A stretch of DNA of 38,854 bases from positions 1 to 38,854 of the IMG/VR virus record IMGVR_UViG_3300042988_000801. One strand, written 5' to 3'. The translations under genes and the position numbers were made by a program. The first letter of the stretch is position 1. Every line of letters starts with the position of its first letter. This document shows positions 21,301 through 30,764 of the stretch, piece after piece. Under the pieces are notes generated by a model. It had not been told where the DNA came from and did no database searches. It saw only the letters and a list, made by a program, of their open reading frames with translations. The DNA is from a virus.

Positions 21301-22531
21301 TGTCGTTCCTTACTTCAGACCACAATTCTTTGATAGTAATGGCAAGCCGCTAGATGGCGGCAAGGTCTACACCTACAAGGCTGGAACCACAACGCCGCTC
21401 ACGACCTACAGAGACGCTGCGTTCACGCCGAACACAAATCCGATCATTCTCGACTCGGCTGGTTCTGCAGACATCTTCATCGGTATTCAATCGGTGAAGT
21501 TTACAATCTTCGATAAGAACGATGCGCTGATCAAGACAGTCGATCAAGTCACTGGCGCGAACTCTACAGCGGTCGGACTTCAGACGATCGTTCCGATTAC
21601 GACTAACGGAGTGCAGACCACGTTCGCTTTGGGCGTTGAGCCTGAAGTTGCGCAGAATTGCACGGTGATTGTTCAATCTTCGTCCGGTGATCGCATCGTC
21701 TACATGACGAGTGAGTTTTCAGTAAGCGGACAAAATCTTATCTTCAACACCGCGCCGCCTAGTGGCGCTGGGGAGGTTCGCATTGGAAGCACGCGCGCTA
21801 TTGCCTCGGCGGGCTTGAGCGATGGTAGCGTCACAACAAGCCGCATTCAGAACAATGCCGTCACAAATGCCAAGCTCGCTGATAACTCAGTTGGTACCAG
21901 CAAAATTCAAGATGATGCAGTTACTACGCAAAACATTCTTGATCAATCCATTACTCAGGCGAAACTTGAGGATCTAGCGAAGTGGTCAGTCGGCGACATC
22001 AAGCTTCACCACACGTTTAACGGCCTAGCTCCAGTGGGGCGAGGTTGGATGATTTGCTCTGGCCAGCAGGTTCTCCAGGCCAATTACGATGCTCAGCATG
22101 GCGCTGGCGCGTGGGTATCGGATGGCGCGGCTTCAAGCCCGCTTTTTGGTAAGCACCTTCCAAACTTTAATTCTAAGTATGCGGTCGGATCGGCGACCAC
22201 AACTCAAGACGGCGTTTTTTCAATGTCTTCGGTCGGCAACTCAAGCCATCAAGTCAATCTTCAGCACAGCCACCAATGGTATCACTCGACCGGCTATAGC
22301 GGTGGGCATGACGCAACCTTCGACTCGTCCGGGAATTCCGCTGGACTGCTTGCTGTGAGTAAGACTCAGACCGGCACCTCGCTGAAAGCTATCCATCTAT
22401 ATGACTCTGGGCTTGCGGTTACCGCGCCTTTTACGGGCTTGGGCGATTCATACACAAACAAATCTGGTTCAGCGGCTCAAAATATTCAGCCTGAATCCAT
22501 CCAAGTTCTTTATCTGATGAAGGTGATTTGA
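21290..22531 (+). CDS. Collar-domain tail fibre
   Basis: The 413-aa product has three parts. Residues about 1-85 form a virion-attachment domain (FFDSNGKPLDGGKVYTYKAG, PLTTY) shared with the 940-aa fibre. Residues about 100-170 are a beta domain like the preceding 102-aa protein. A linker with repeats of the type 'DNSVGTSKIQDDAV' follows, then a C-terminal collar domain from about 240 ('GDIKLHHTFNGLAPVGRGWMICSGQ' and 'LPNFNSKYAVGS'). This is a short side-fibre or receptor-binding architecture. It starts inside the previous gene. Confidence 0.8.
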   Translation: MAADVVPYFRPQFFDSNGKPLDGGKVYTYKAGTTTPLTTYRDAAFTPNTNPIILDSAGSADIFIGIQSVKFTIFDKNDALIKTVDQVTGANSTAVGLQTIVPITTNGVQTTFALGVEPEVAQNCTVIVQSSSGDRIVYMTSEFSVSGQNLIFNTAPPSGAGEVRIGSTRAIASAGLSDGSVTTSRIQNNAVTNAKLADNSVGTSKIQDDAVTTQNILDQSITQAKLEDLAKWSVGDIKLHHTFNGLAPVGRGWMICSGQQVLQANYDAQHGAGAWVSDGAASSPLFGKHLPNFNSKYAVGSATTTQDGVFSMSSVGNSSHQVNLQHSHQWYHSTGYSGGHDATFDSSGNSAGLLAVSKTQTGTSLKAIHLYDSGLAVTAPFTGLGDSYTNKSGSAAQNIQPESIQVLYLMKVI

Positions 22532-22866
22532 TGATTCAAAACACTCTGTTCGCCAAATATCTCAGCGAGCGTGAAGGGAAGCGAATCATCGAGGATGAGC
22601 GCGGATTCATCATCTACAAGATTCAAGGCGAGGAATGCTTTCTAGCCGAAGGTTTCATTCAAGTAGAATCACGCGGAAGTTCCGCAGCATCTGACCTTCT
22701 TCGGAATCTAATTGCTACGGCTAAGGCAGAAGGCTGCAAGACAGTGACGGCAACAATTTATCTTTCTGACCCAGGAGCGATGCGAACACTCGCCGCAGCT
22801 CTGAAGCGAGGCTTTCGGGTTTATTCAGCCAATCATGATGTACTTTTGATCGCGAAGGAGATTTGA
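22531..22866 (+). CDS. GNAT-fold-like small protein
   Basis: The 111-aa product starts at ATG 22531, sharing a base with the previous TGA. The pattern 'ECFLAEGFIQVESRGSSAASDLLRNLIATAKAEGCKTVTATIYLSDPGAMRTLAAALKRGFRVYSANHDVLLIAKE' resembles an acyl-CoA N-acyltransferase core (strand 4, the turn before helix 3, then 'N/D-P...A...L...GF'). Small GNAT proteins are frequent among podovirus tail genes. The acetyl-CoA loop is degenerate (SRGSSA), so activity is doubtful. Confidence 0.6.
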   Translation: MIQNTLFAKYLSEREGKRIIEDERGFIIYKIQGEECFLAEGFIQVESRGSSAASDLLRNLIATAKAEGCKTVTATIYLSDPGAMRTLAAALKRGFRVYSANHDVLLIAKEI

Positions 22867-22869
22867 AAT

Positions 22870-23733
22870 ATGGGATCGCAACCAAGCGTGGACACATCTG
22901 CTCAAGAGCGGGCGGCAGCTCGGGCCCAGAGCGATTTGAAGGAAGTCTATCAGCAGCAACAGCAAAACGCTCAGCCTTGGATGAACGCGGGCACAACGGC
23001 GCTGACTTCACTTGCTAATAACGACTTCATGAAGAACTGGCAAACCGATCCAGGTTATCAGTTCCGACTCGATCAAGGATTGAAAGCAACGGCTGGATCG
23101 GCCGGAGCGCGAGGTCTTAACGGTTCGGGTGCAACACTCAAAGCGCTCGCGAACTACGGGCAGAACATGGCAAGCCAAGAGTATGGCAATGTCTATAATC
23201 GCGAGTCGGGGCGCCTGACAGGTTTGGCGAACCTTGGCATGAGTGCCGTAAACGGTCTCAACGGTGCGGCTCAAAACTACGGCAATCAATCAGCTAACAT
23301 TACGACAGGCCTCGCTAATGCCCAGGCAGCAGCGCAAATGGCGAATGCTCAAGCTGGGCAAGCGCGGGCGGGTCAGATGGGAACTCTTCTCGGTGCAGGT
23401 GCTGGTTTTGCCCTTGGCGGCCCGGCTGGCGCATCAGTCGGTGCATCGATGGGAGCGGCTGGCGGGCAGATGCTTTTTAGTGACGAGCGAGTGAAAAAAG
23501 ACATTGAGCCGATTTCTAAAAAAGACCTTGGCGAATTTCAAAGAGCCATTAAACCATATTCATTTAAATACAAGGACGATGAAATGGGCGAGGGCGAATA
23601 TGCTGGCGTGATGGCTCAAGACCTTGAGAAATCTAAACTTGGTCGGAAGATCGTCGAAGAAAAAGATGGGGTGAAGACGATTAATCTTCAAAAACTCGCA
23701 TCGCTTTCTCTCGCAATGATGGCGAAAGGGTGA
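22870..23733 (+). CDS. Ejection-type protein with S74 chaperone domain
   Basis: The 287-aa product has a Gln/Ala-rich N-terminal part ('VYQQQQQNAQPWMNAGTTAL', 'DPGYQFRLDQGLKATAGSAG') typical of P22 gp7-like DNA-transfer proteins. A Gly/Ala-rich hydrophobic stretch follows (about 175-200, 'LLGAGAGFALGGPAGASVGASMG'). The C-terminal peptidase S74/endosialidase-chaperone domain begins at 'LFSDERVKKDIEPI' and continues 'YAGVMAQDLEKS'. In S74 proteins cleavage occurs just before the conserved Ser-Asp (SDERVKKDI). The S74 domain usually trimerises fibres; here it is on a putative internal protein. Confidence 0.75.
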   Translation: MGSQPSVDTSAQERAAARAQSDLKEVYQQQQQNAQPWMNAGTTALTSLANNDFMKNWQTDPGYQFRLDQGLKATAGSAGARGLNGSGATLKALANYGQNMASQEYGNVYNRESGRLTGLANLGMSAVNGLNGAAQNYGNQSANITTGLANAQAAAQMANAQAGQARAGQMGTLLGAGAGFALGGPAGASVGASMGAAGGQMLFSDERVKKDIEPISKKDLGEFQRAIKPYSFKYKDDEMGEGEYAGVMAQDLEKSKLGRKIVEEKDGVKTINLQKLASLSLAMMAKG

Positions 23734-23741
23734 GGTGATCT

Positions 23742-24857
23742 ATGCCGTTTGATACAAGCATGTATTCCAATTACGCTGAAGGTAGTCGCCGAAACCTGTC
23801 TGACCTCGTCTCTGGTATTCAAGGCGCTGCGAACACCTATCTGCAGGCGAAAAACCAAGAGCGGCAAAATGAGTTTCAAGCAAAGCAACAAGCGCTGCAA
23901 GAGCAGGCCGCTCAGAGGCAGCAGCAGGCTTTTGAGACTGAACAAGCCGATGCTCAAAGGAAGAGAACGAACGAACTCTTTCAAACCGTAGGGCAGACTG
24001 CGACAAATCTCATGTCGATTCAAGATCCTCAAGCGCAGCAGGCCGAATGGCTAAAGTCTCGCCAAGGATTGGTCAATGCTGGGCTGGCAAAACCGCAAGA
24101 GCTTCCCGAAAGCTTCGAAGCGGCAAAGCCTATGGTCAGCTTCTATCATGCGAAACATCAGCAAGCCCAGGCAGCCGAGGCGCTGAAGACTTCCAAAGAG
24201 AAAGCTGAGATTTATAAGCTCAACGCTGATGCTCGCAGGAAAGACAGCGGTGGTGACCCGGTAGCACAAGCGCTTGCGATGGAACGTCTTAAAAAGTTCG
24301 AGACTGATCGACAAGAGAAAGAGCTCGGCCTCGCAGTCCCAGGATATCGGCGCACTGGCGAGGTCATGCCGAAGGCTGAAGAGGCAATGAAACTTCGCAA
24401 GGCTACGGGCGACGCCGAACAGCTAGTCACCAAGCTTGGCAGACTGAAAGACCTTGTTTCGGAAAATGGATCTTTCGAGTATGGCGGCGAGGGTGGAACT
24501 GAAATGGAATCCTTGGCAACAGAGATTCAGCTTCTCGCCAAGGGTGATAACATGTATCAGCTCGGCGTTTTGACCGGGCCTGATATGCGCTTACTTGAAA
24601 AGATCACTTCAGACCCTTCAAGCTTAGGATCTTTCTTCACTAGAGACAGCACTCGCCAAAAGCAAATCGACACTCAGCTTAAGTCCATCAAGGAAAAGCT
24701 CGCGTCAGTCACGAAGGCGTCAGGGTACGCGAAAGCTGATAGCGGCGGCAAAAGAACGGTCGTTGATCGAATGATCAATAAACGAACAGGCCAGACTAAG
24801 CTTGTCTATAGCGATGGCTCAGAAGAAATCAGCAATTCCAACGTGGCTGGGCGGTAA
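23742..24857 (+). CDS. Putative ejection (internal virion) protein
   Basis: The 371-aa product is mostly helical, with a long Gln/Arg/Glu-rich coiled coil (about 28-75: 'NEFQAKQQALQEQAAQRQQQ') and further charged helices. Its position between the gp7-like and the 807-aa protein matches the ejection-protein trio of P22-like phages (gp7-gp20-gp16). No enzymatic motif is seen. The role as an ejected protein is inferred from order and composition. Confidence 0.65.
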   Translation: MPFDTSMYSNYAEGSRRNLSDLVSGIQGAANTYLQAKNQERQNEFQAKQQALQEQAAQRQQQAFETEQADAQRKRTNELFQTVGQTATNLMSIQDPQAQQAEWLKSRQGLVNAGLAKPQELPESFEAAKPMVSFYHAKHQQAQAAEALKTSKEKAEIYKLNADARRKDSGGDPVAQALAMERLKKFETDRQEKELGLAVPGYRRTGEVMPKAEEAMKLRKATGDAEQLVTKLGRLKDLVSENGSFEYGGEGGTEMESLATEIQLLAKGDNMYQLGVLTGPDMRLLEKITSDPSSLGSFFTRDSTRQKQIDTQLKSIKEKLASVTKASGYAKADSGGKRTVVDRMINKRTGQTKLVYSDGSEEISNSNVAGR

Positions 24858-24859
24858 CG

Positions 24860-27283
24860 ATGGCTGACAACGAATGGGTAAGCGATCCATCATTCACCAA
24901 ACATGATTCTGATTGGGTGAGCGATCCGACGTTTAAAGCGCCTAAGGGCTCAAAAGCTGAGTCGGCGTTGCGCGGAGCTGAACAAGGCCTGACTTTTGGA
25001 TTCTATGACGAGTTGTCGGGCGCAGCTGAAGCTGCAGGCCAGGCAATTGGATTGAAGGGCCTGGGCGCAAATTCGTTTTCCGAGCTCGGGCTTCAGGCAC
25101 CGAATGGGATTGATAGTGAAAAGCTAAGAGCCGCATATATCGCTCGCCGCGATCAACAAAGAGCCGCCGCTCATGATGCTCAATCAGCAAATCCTGGTTC
25201 ATATTTGACCGGGGAATTCGCTGGAGGTGTCGCAGGTGGAATGCTGATCCCTGGCGGTCAGACGAAGACCTTGGGGCAAGCGATGAGGCTAGGCGCAGCC
25301 TATGGCGCAGGTCAGGGCCTTGGTTCTAGCGAAGCTAAAGACATTAAGGGTATGGCGCTCGATACGGGTCTTGGTGCTTTATTCGGCCTAGGAGGCGGCG
25401 CGGCTGCGCACGGGTTGGAAAAGGGCGTAGCCTACGGCGCAAAGCGTGCCCAGCCGGTGATTGACCAGGCGAAAAAGTGGGTAGGCGAGAAAGCGCAAGA
25501 TGTTGCCGAGAGTGCAGCGTTTAAATCAACAGGTGCAATGCTCAAAGACTGGCGCGCCGCTCGTCGCGATGGATCGGCGAGTAAGGTCGGGCGTTATATG
25601 CTCGATTCGGGAGAGCTGAAGCTTGGAGATTCTGTCGACGATGTGACCGAGAAATTCACGGCGCGAAAAGTCGCAGCCGGAGAAAAAATCGGTTCGATTT
25701 ATGAAAATGCTGACGAGCAAATGAAAGCTGTTTTGAACAAAGTCGGCTTTGATCCAAAGCGCGACAAGAATGAATTGCTTAAAGCAGCTCGCGAGGCTTT
25801 AGGAGAAACCGAAGGCGCAGATGCGGCCGTAAATCGCCTGTCAGGGTATCTAGATGAAGTTGCCGCGAGACATGGTGATAAGCCAAACGAACAGGCGCAG
25901 GCTGCATATAAACGCGAGGTCGAGGCATATCTGCCTAAGCTTCGTAACTTTATGCGCGATCGCCGCGAGTATAAAGACGCTCTAGGGAAATCCGCTCAAG
26001 ACCCAAGGCAGCCTGTTCTCTCAGGCATGCTTGATGATGGACAGCGCACAGGTTCGGGCAAGGTACAGGTCGAGTTAAACGGCAAGCCCGCAGAGATTAT
26101 GGCGCCAGCTAAACCGCAGCCGCTCATGACTCAAGATTACCTACCAGAATTGCCTACTGCGAGGACAGAGGCTGAACGCGTTTTCGGTACGCTCGATGAT
26201 CCGTTTGGCAAGCGGGCGGGAACTAGAGCCGCTGAGCAGCTTGTGCCTAGTGCTCAACAAAATTTTCTAGATCAGCACGCCGCTGAGCAAATCTCAATGT
26301 TTGGGCGACAAGGTGAGATTGAGGGCACTGGCCTTGTGCCAAGGTCTTATGCAGAGGCGAATCTCCCTTCTGTAGTTAACCGGGGTGGACAAACGAGAAT
26401 GCCGATTGAGCCATCGGCGCCAGCTCGTCCAATTAGACCTGACGAAGTTCGAAATCCAATGTCCCTCGGGAAGACCAATGAAGTGAAGGGCGCATTGGAT
26501 GAGCGAATCAAATATTCTCGGAATCCGATTCAGCCAGACCCAGCAGTGGAGAAGGCATTTTACGCAGCTCGCACGAAGTTATCGCAAAACATCGACACAG
26601 CGATTGAATCGCTCGGCGATGATGCTGTTTTGAGTGAGTTAAAAGCCGCTAATCGTGAGTACGGCATGGCTAAGCGCGTATCTGACGTTGCTCGCGATCG
26701 AATGGATCGTGAGAGCTCGCACAAGTGGCTTGGCTTGACCGACACAATCGTAGGAAGTGCGGGCCTAGGATACGGGTGGGCTACGGGTGATTGGCAAACT
26801 GCGGGCGCAGCACTACTTGGGAAGAAGGCTGTTGAAAAATACGGTACGACCGCAATTGCGCTAACCGCTGACAAGATCTCAAAGCGTTTACTGCAGGCGC
26901 CTCAACTCAAAAATCTTGCGACATCTAGCCCTGAAGTATTCAAGGCAACGGTTATCAATCTGACTCGTCGTGCGCTTGCGGCCGCAGAAGAAACGAGGCT
27001 TCCAAGAGCAGCGTCTAACGAAGTGCCAACTGATATGGAGCCCAGTCAGCCGCCGACCTATCAGGAACAGCCAAAGGAGCCAACACCTCTTAAGGGCCCT
27101 GAGAAGTGGGTAGCTGATGGATTTTCCAAGGTCGCCGAGCATAACCCAGGCTTGAGCAACGCGCGCGACCAGATGCTCTCTGATCCGAAGATCAAGCATC
27201 TGCTCATGCAGGCGTCTGACCTTAAGCCAGGCTCAAAAGCGATGCGTTCGATTATTGCGCAAATAAAAGCAGAACTAGGGTGA
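24860..27283 (+). CDS. Large putative ejection protein
   Basis: The 807-aa product starts with two tandem short repeats (EWVSDPSF and DWVSDPTF). Gly/Ala-rich amphipathic segments follow (about 35-75 and 115-195: 'EFAGGVAGGMLIPGG', 'GALFGLGGGAAAHGLEKG') that could insert in membranes. A long charged helical middle, a Pro-rich stretch (about 515-545) and a second hydrophobic Gly-rich patch near 630-655 complete it. This layout fits phage DNA-ejection channel proteins. It starts three bases after its neighbour. A clear terminator is not seen; the regulatory palindrome follows at once. Confidence 0.65.
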   Translation: MADNEWVSDPSFTKHDSDWVSDPTFKAPKGSKAESALRGAEQGLTFGFYDELSGAAEAAGQAIGLKGLGANSFSELGLQAPNGIDSEKLRAAYIARRDQQRAAAHDAQSANPGSYLTGEFAGGVAGGMLIPGGQTKTLGQAMRLGAAYGAGQGLGSSEAKDIKGMALDTGLGALFGLGGGAAAHGLEKGVAYGAKRAQPVIDQAKKWVGEKAQDVAESAAFKSTGAMLKDWRAARRDGSASKVGRYMLDSGELKLGDSVDDVTEKFTARKVAAGEKIGSIYENADEQMKAVLNKVGFDPKRDKNELLKAAREALGETEGADAAVNRLSGYLDEVAARHGDKPNEQAQAAYKREVEAYLPKLRNFMRDRREYKDALGKSAQDPRQPVLSGMLDDGQRTGSGKVQVELNGKPAEIMAPAKPQPLMTQDYLPELPTARTEAERVFGTLDDPFGKRAGTRAAEQLVPSAQQNFLDQHAAEQISMFGRQGEIEGTGLVPRSYAEANLPSVVNRGGQTRMPIEPSAPARPIRPDEVRNPMSLGKTNEVKGALDERIKYSRNPIQPDPAVEKAFYAARTKLSQNIDTAIESLGDDAVLSELKAANREYGMAKRVSDVARDRMDRESSHKWLGLTDTIVGSAGLGYGWATGDWQTAGAALLGKKAVEKYGTTAIALTADKISKRLLQAPQLKNLATSSPEVFKATVINLTRRALAAAEETRLPRAASNEVPTDMEPSQPPTYQEQPKEPTPLKGPEKWVADGFSKVAEHNPGLSNARDQMLSDPKIKHLLMQASDLKPGSKAMRSIIAQIKAELG

Positions 27284-27290
27284 TGCAAGG

Positions 27291-27310
27291 GGTTTACTTT
27301 GATGTAAACC
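27291..27310. promoter_or_regulatory. Late-region palindrome, copy 3
   Basis: GGTTTACTTTGATGTAAACC, identical to the copy before the portal. It fills most of the 50-base gap between the last ejection protein and the main tail fibre. Spacing to the ATG (24 bases) and the downstream sequence (AAC-A/G-CT, GAGGC, ATGGCTGA) are also similar to copy 2, so the whole leader is duplicated, not only the palindrome. Confidence 0.75.
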
Positions 27311-27333
27311 GTTAGCGGTCAAACACTGAGGCT

Positions 27334-30156
27334 ATGGCTGAACTCCTTCCATGTCCTCGCTCGCAATTCTTTGACGATAACGGTGATCCCTTGGTTGGAG
27401 GGAAGTTATATTCCTTCAAAGCTGGTTCATCAATACCTCTTACAACCTACGCAGACAAATCGGGAAGTATTCCAAACGCGAATCCTGTCGTTTTGAACTC
27501 GCGTGGCGAAGCGCTGATCTTCTTAAGCGCTCAGGCCTACAAGCTCATTCTCAAAGATGCGAATGATGCAACGATTTGGACGCACGATAGTTTCGTCATC
27601 GCGAACGCTGACACAGAAACTCTCGCTGGGGCAATCGCCGATGCACAAGATGCGCAGTCTTTAGCTGAAACAGCAGCGGCTCAATCAGCAGTCAGCGCTA
27701 CAAACGCCCAAGCTTCGGCGACAGATGCAGCAAATGCAAAGAACACGGCTGAAACTGCAGCAGCCGATGCTTCAGCGAGTGCCAGTGTGGCATCGACAAA
27801 GGCTACAGATGCTCAAGGATATTCTGCGCAAGCGCTTGATTATGCCGAGCAGGCTTTGGGATACGCTGGTCAAGCTCTTGATTACGCAACACAGTCCCTG
27901 ACCTATGCCGGACAGTCTTCTAGTTCTGCTAGTGGTGCAGCAACGTCGGCAACGAACGCCGCAAGCTCAGCAACAGCAGCCCAAACATCAGCCACAGCAG
28001 CGTCAGCGTCAGCATCGACAGCTAGCAATGCTGTTTCGGAGCACGCCTCGTCTACAATCAGCGTTCACGGTATCGCTGATACGTCAAAGCTTCTCACTGA
28101 CGACAATACGAAGACTCTCACTAATAAGACTCACGCAGATCCATTGATCTCTGATGCGCTTCGTTTTTCAGAATTGTCGTCAACTCCTGCAAACCCGGAG
28201 TGGGGATTTAAAAAGCTCTACGCAAAAACAGACGGCAAAGTCTATACGCTAAACTCAGGTGGATTAGAAAAAGAAGTTGGCTCAGGAGCTTCGGGCGGTG
28301 GTGTAAAAAACTATCTCACGAATCCAAAAGCGGACGACGGAACCACGACTGGCTGGCGAGCTTACGATGACACTGCTGGTTTTGCATCGGCTCCTGAAAC
28401 TGGCGCTGGAATTACCGGAGCAATGTCTCTGCAATTTAGCGTGACTGCGGATAGTCCGCTTGAGGGACTGAATAGCTTTCAGCTCATCTCGCCGATTGGA
28501 AATACAAGCGGTGAGGGGATTAGTACCGACTTTACGATTGACCGCGAAGATCTTGGGAAAGTTCTTAGCATCAGTTTCTCGTATGAGTTTCTCTCTCTTG
28601 GTGAGTATGCGGATGGCCGATTGGCTTGCTATATCATTGCTGATCCGACTGGGACTCCTACAGTCATTCAGCCAGTTGGGTTCTCAATCCCAAAAGGTGT
28701 AGTTGGGACTACATATAAACAAACTGCGACGTTTCAAGCGTTAACGTCCACGGCTTCTTATCGTCTTTGTATTCACTCGACAGGCGGTACTAGCAATCCG
28801 TACACGATGAAGTTTGATTCATTCAGCGTGGGGCCGCAGACTACGGTTAATGCATCTTTGATTACTGACTGGGCTTCATATACGCCGAGTATATACTTAG
28901 CGACGACTGATGACTCCGCGAACTGGACAACTAGATCAGGCAAATACCAACGTATTGGCGATACGCTTTATTTTAAGATTTTTGCGACAGGGCGAGCTGC
29001 TTCATCCGGAACAAACCTGTTGTCGTTTGGGCTCCCTTCTGTGGGGACTCCTGTTTCGAACGGAGATAGCGTTTATATTGTTGGTACTTGTGTCAGGTAT
29101 AGCCACTCGACTGGTTTATTTGATTCGGCCGGTACTGCTCAGATTATTGATGGGCTATCAAGTCGGGTAATTCTGATTAAGCCAGGAGCGAATACTCGCT
29201 ATACTTCGGGCGATCTCACAGGCACCACAACTGAATTTTCAGTCATGGGGTCGGTCAAGATTCAGGGCTGGGGAAGCTCGACTGTAAGTTCCGACTCTGC
29301 GGGTGATGGCCGAGTTGTCGCATTTAAATCAGTCGCGACATCTGGAAACATCGCAAACGGCGGCACTGATCAATTGATCACTCTCGGAGCGACGGCTGCT
29401 ATCGATGAGCTTGGTGGATGGAACGGGACTACTACATATACAGTGAAAGTACCTGGAGTTTACCATCTCACTGAGATGCTTAATCTCAACCAAGCAGTGA
29501 CCGGAAACATTTCGATCAAATACAAAATCAACGGCGGAACATCTGTTGAAATCGGGATGTTCATCAGTCCTGGTCAATATGTGCGTCTCTCTGGCTCTGA
29601 CATCGTAAAGCTCAAAGCAGGCGATACGGTGCAAATGTATGTCTCGAACAGCTCTTCGACTAATCCCGCCACGATAAACACAGCTCAATTAACACTGACT
29701 AGAATTAGCGGGAATTCGACGATCGTCGCTGGAGAAAGTATCAGCGCAATCGGTAGTAACGAATCAGCTCCGAGTATTCCAAACAGCACAGCTACGAAGC
29801 TTGCACTTCCGGTAATCGAGAAAAACACTCATGGATCTTTGAGTACGACAGGTGATTTTACCGTCGCGATCCCAGGAGAATATGAAGCGACGTGCTCATT
29901 TTACTACGGCAATACAGCAGCAGCTTCGACCGATAACCAGGTAAGACTTTATAAAAATGGAGTGGTTGGTAAGTCAGCCAACTTCCCAAAATCTGGAACA
30001 TCATTAATGCCAATTGCAGGTATAGCGACCCTTCGCGCTCAGTGTATCGCTGGAGATGTTCTTTCTATTTATCTATATCAATCGACTGGCGGCTCGTTAC
30101 CGTTGATCGCAAACGGATATTACAACTGGGTTTCGTTTAGAAGAGTAGGTAACTAA
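27334..30156 (+). CDS. Main tail fibre with C1q-like tip domains
   Basis: The 940-aa product begins with the attachment domain FFDDNGDPLVGGKLYSFKAG (about 11-95), shared with the collar fibre. An Ala/Ser/Thr-rich trimeric coiled-coil shaft (about 95-245) leads to a linker with 'KTLTNKTHADP'. A jelly-roll, carbohydrate-binding-like domain (about 325-505) starts 'NYLTNPKADDGTTTGW'. Another beta domain follows, and then two tandem C1q/TNF-like domains (about 680-815 and 815-940) with 'YTVKVPGVYHLTEMLNLNQ' and 'FTVAIPGEYEATCSFYYG'. It would be the host-recognition fibre. It is preceded by its own copy of the late palindrome. Confidence 0.82.
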   Translation: MAELLPCPRSQFFDDNGDPLVGGKLYSFKAGSSIPLTTYADKSGSIPNANPVVLNSRGEALIFLSAQAYKLILKDANDATIWTHDSFVIANADTETLAGAIADAQDAQSLAETAAAQSAVSATNAQASATDAANAKNTAETAAADASASASVASTKATDAQGYSAQALDYAEQALGYAGQALDYATQSLTYAGQSSSSASGAATSATNAASSATAAQTSATAASASASTASNAVSEHASSTISVHGIADTSKLLTDDNTKTLTNKTHADPLISDALRFSELSSTPANPEWGFKKLYAKTDGKVYTLNSGGLEKEVGSGASGGGVKNYLTNPKADDGTTTGWRAYDDTAGFASAPETGAGITGAMSLQFSVTADSPLEGLNSFQLISPIGNTSGEGISTDFTIDREDLGKVLSISFSYEFLSLGEYADGRLACYIIADPTGTPTVIQPVGFSIPKGVVGTTYKQTATFQALTSTASYRLCIHSTGGTSNPYTMKFDSFSVGPQTTVNASLITDWASYTPSIYLATTDDSANWTTRSGKYQRIGDTLYFKIFATGRAASSGTNLLSFGLPSVGTPVSNGDSVYIVGTCVRYSHSTGLFDSAGTAQIIDGLSSRVILIKPGANTRYTSGDLTGTTTEFSVMGSVKIQGWGSSTVSSDSAGDGRVVAFKSVATSGNIANGGTDQLITLGATAAIDELGGWNGTTTYTVKVPGVYHLTEMLNLNQAVTGNISIKYKINGGTSVEIGMFISPGQYVRLSGSDIVKLKAGDTVQMYVSNSSSTNPATINTAQLTLTRISGNSTIVAGESISAIGSNESAPSIPNSTATKLALPVIEKNTHGSLSTTGDFTVAIPGEYEATCSFYYGNTAAASTDNQVRLYKNGVVGKSANFPKSGTSLMPIAGIATLRAQCIAGDVLSIYLYQSTGGSLPLIANGYYNWVSFRRVGN

Positions 30157-30764
30157 TGAAGAAAATCACGATTAAAAATCTAAACGGCGTCATCACTCAC
30201 GGCCCAGTCGAAATGGAAGACCCATCGGCTTGGATTGCCGAGTGTGTGGCTAACAATGCGTGGGGAAAACCTGAGCGCTGGGTGACTCTAGATCAAGAAG
30301 ACGTTACTGACGCTATTGAAACTCGTGAGATCGAAGTTATTCCAGAAGTGCCCGCTGTGAACGAAGAAAATGGAGCTGAAATAACTCCCGCAATTCCAGC
30401 AGTGACGCGCACTGAGTATAAACTTGCGGCGACGTACACGATTCAACAGATCGACATTACCGCTGAGACTGAAGCTCGCATCAAAATCGAGTTTGGTCTC
30501 AAAGCACAGACGTTCGGTGCTGAGTTGATCGCGATGATTTGGTCAATCAACGAATCAAAGCAACTTACGAGCGAGCAATTCGAACAGCAAATGCAGAACC
30601 AGACGCTCGCTAATATCGAACGCTGCCTGTGGAATGGCGCAATCGTTACCGCGCGCATGCTGATCGCACTGCCTGAAGTTCAAGTTTATTTCTCCGCTCA
30701 AGAAATCATCGACGTGCTCGCGAAGATTGACGAGTTCCTCCAAGCGAACGGAGTACAAGCGTGA
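30156..30764 (+). CDS. Tail-fibre-associated protein
   Basis: The 202-aa product overlaps the fibre stop by one base (TAATG). 'WGKPERWVTLDQEDVTDAIETREIEVIPEVPAV' and 'ITPAIPAVTRTEYKLAATYTIQQIDIT' is a pattern common in proteins encoded right after phage tail fibres. The C-terminal half is helical. It may be a fibre chaperone or a minor fibre component; which one cannot be told. Confidence 0.6.
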   Translation: MKKITIKNLNGVITHGPVEMEDPSAWIAECVANNAWGKPERWVTLDQEDVTDAIETREIEVIPEVPAVNEENGAEITPAIPAVTRTEYKLAATYTIQQIDITAETEARIKIEFGLKAQTFGAELIAMIWSINESKQLTSEQFEQQMQNQTLANIERCLWNGAIVTARMLIALPEVQVYFSAQEIIDVLAKIDEFLQANGVQA

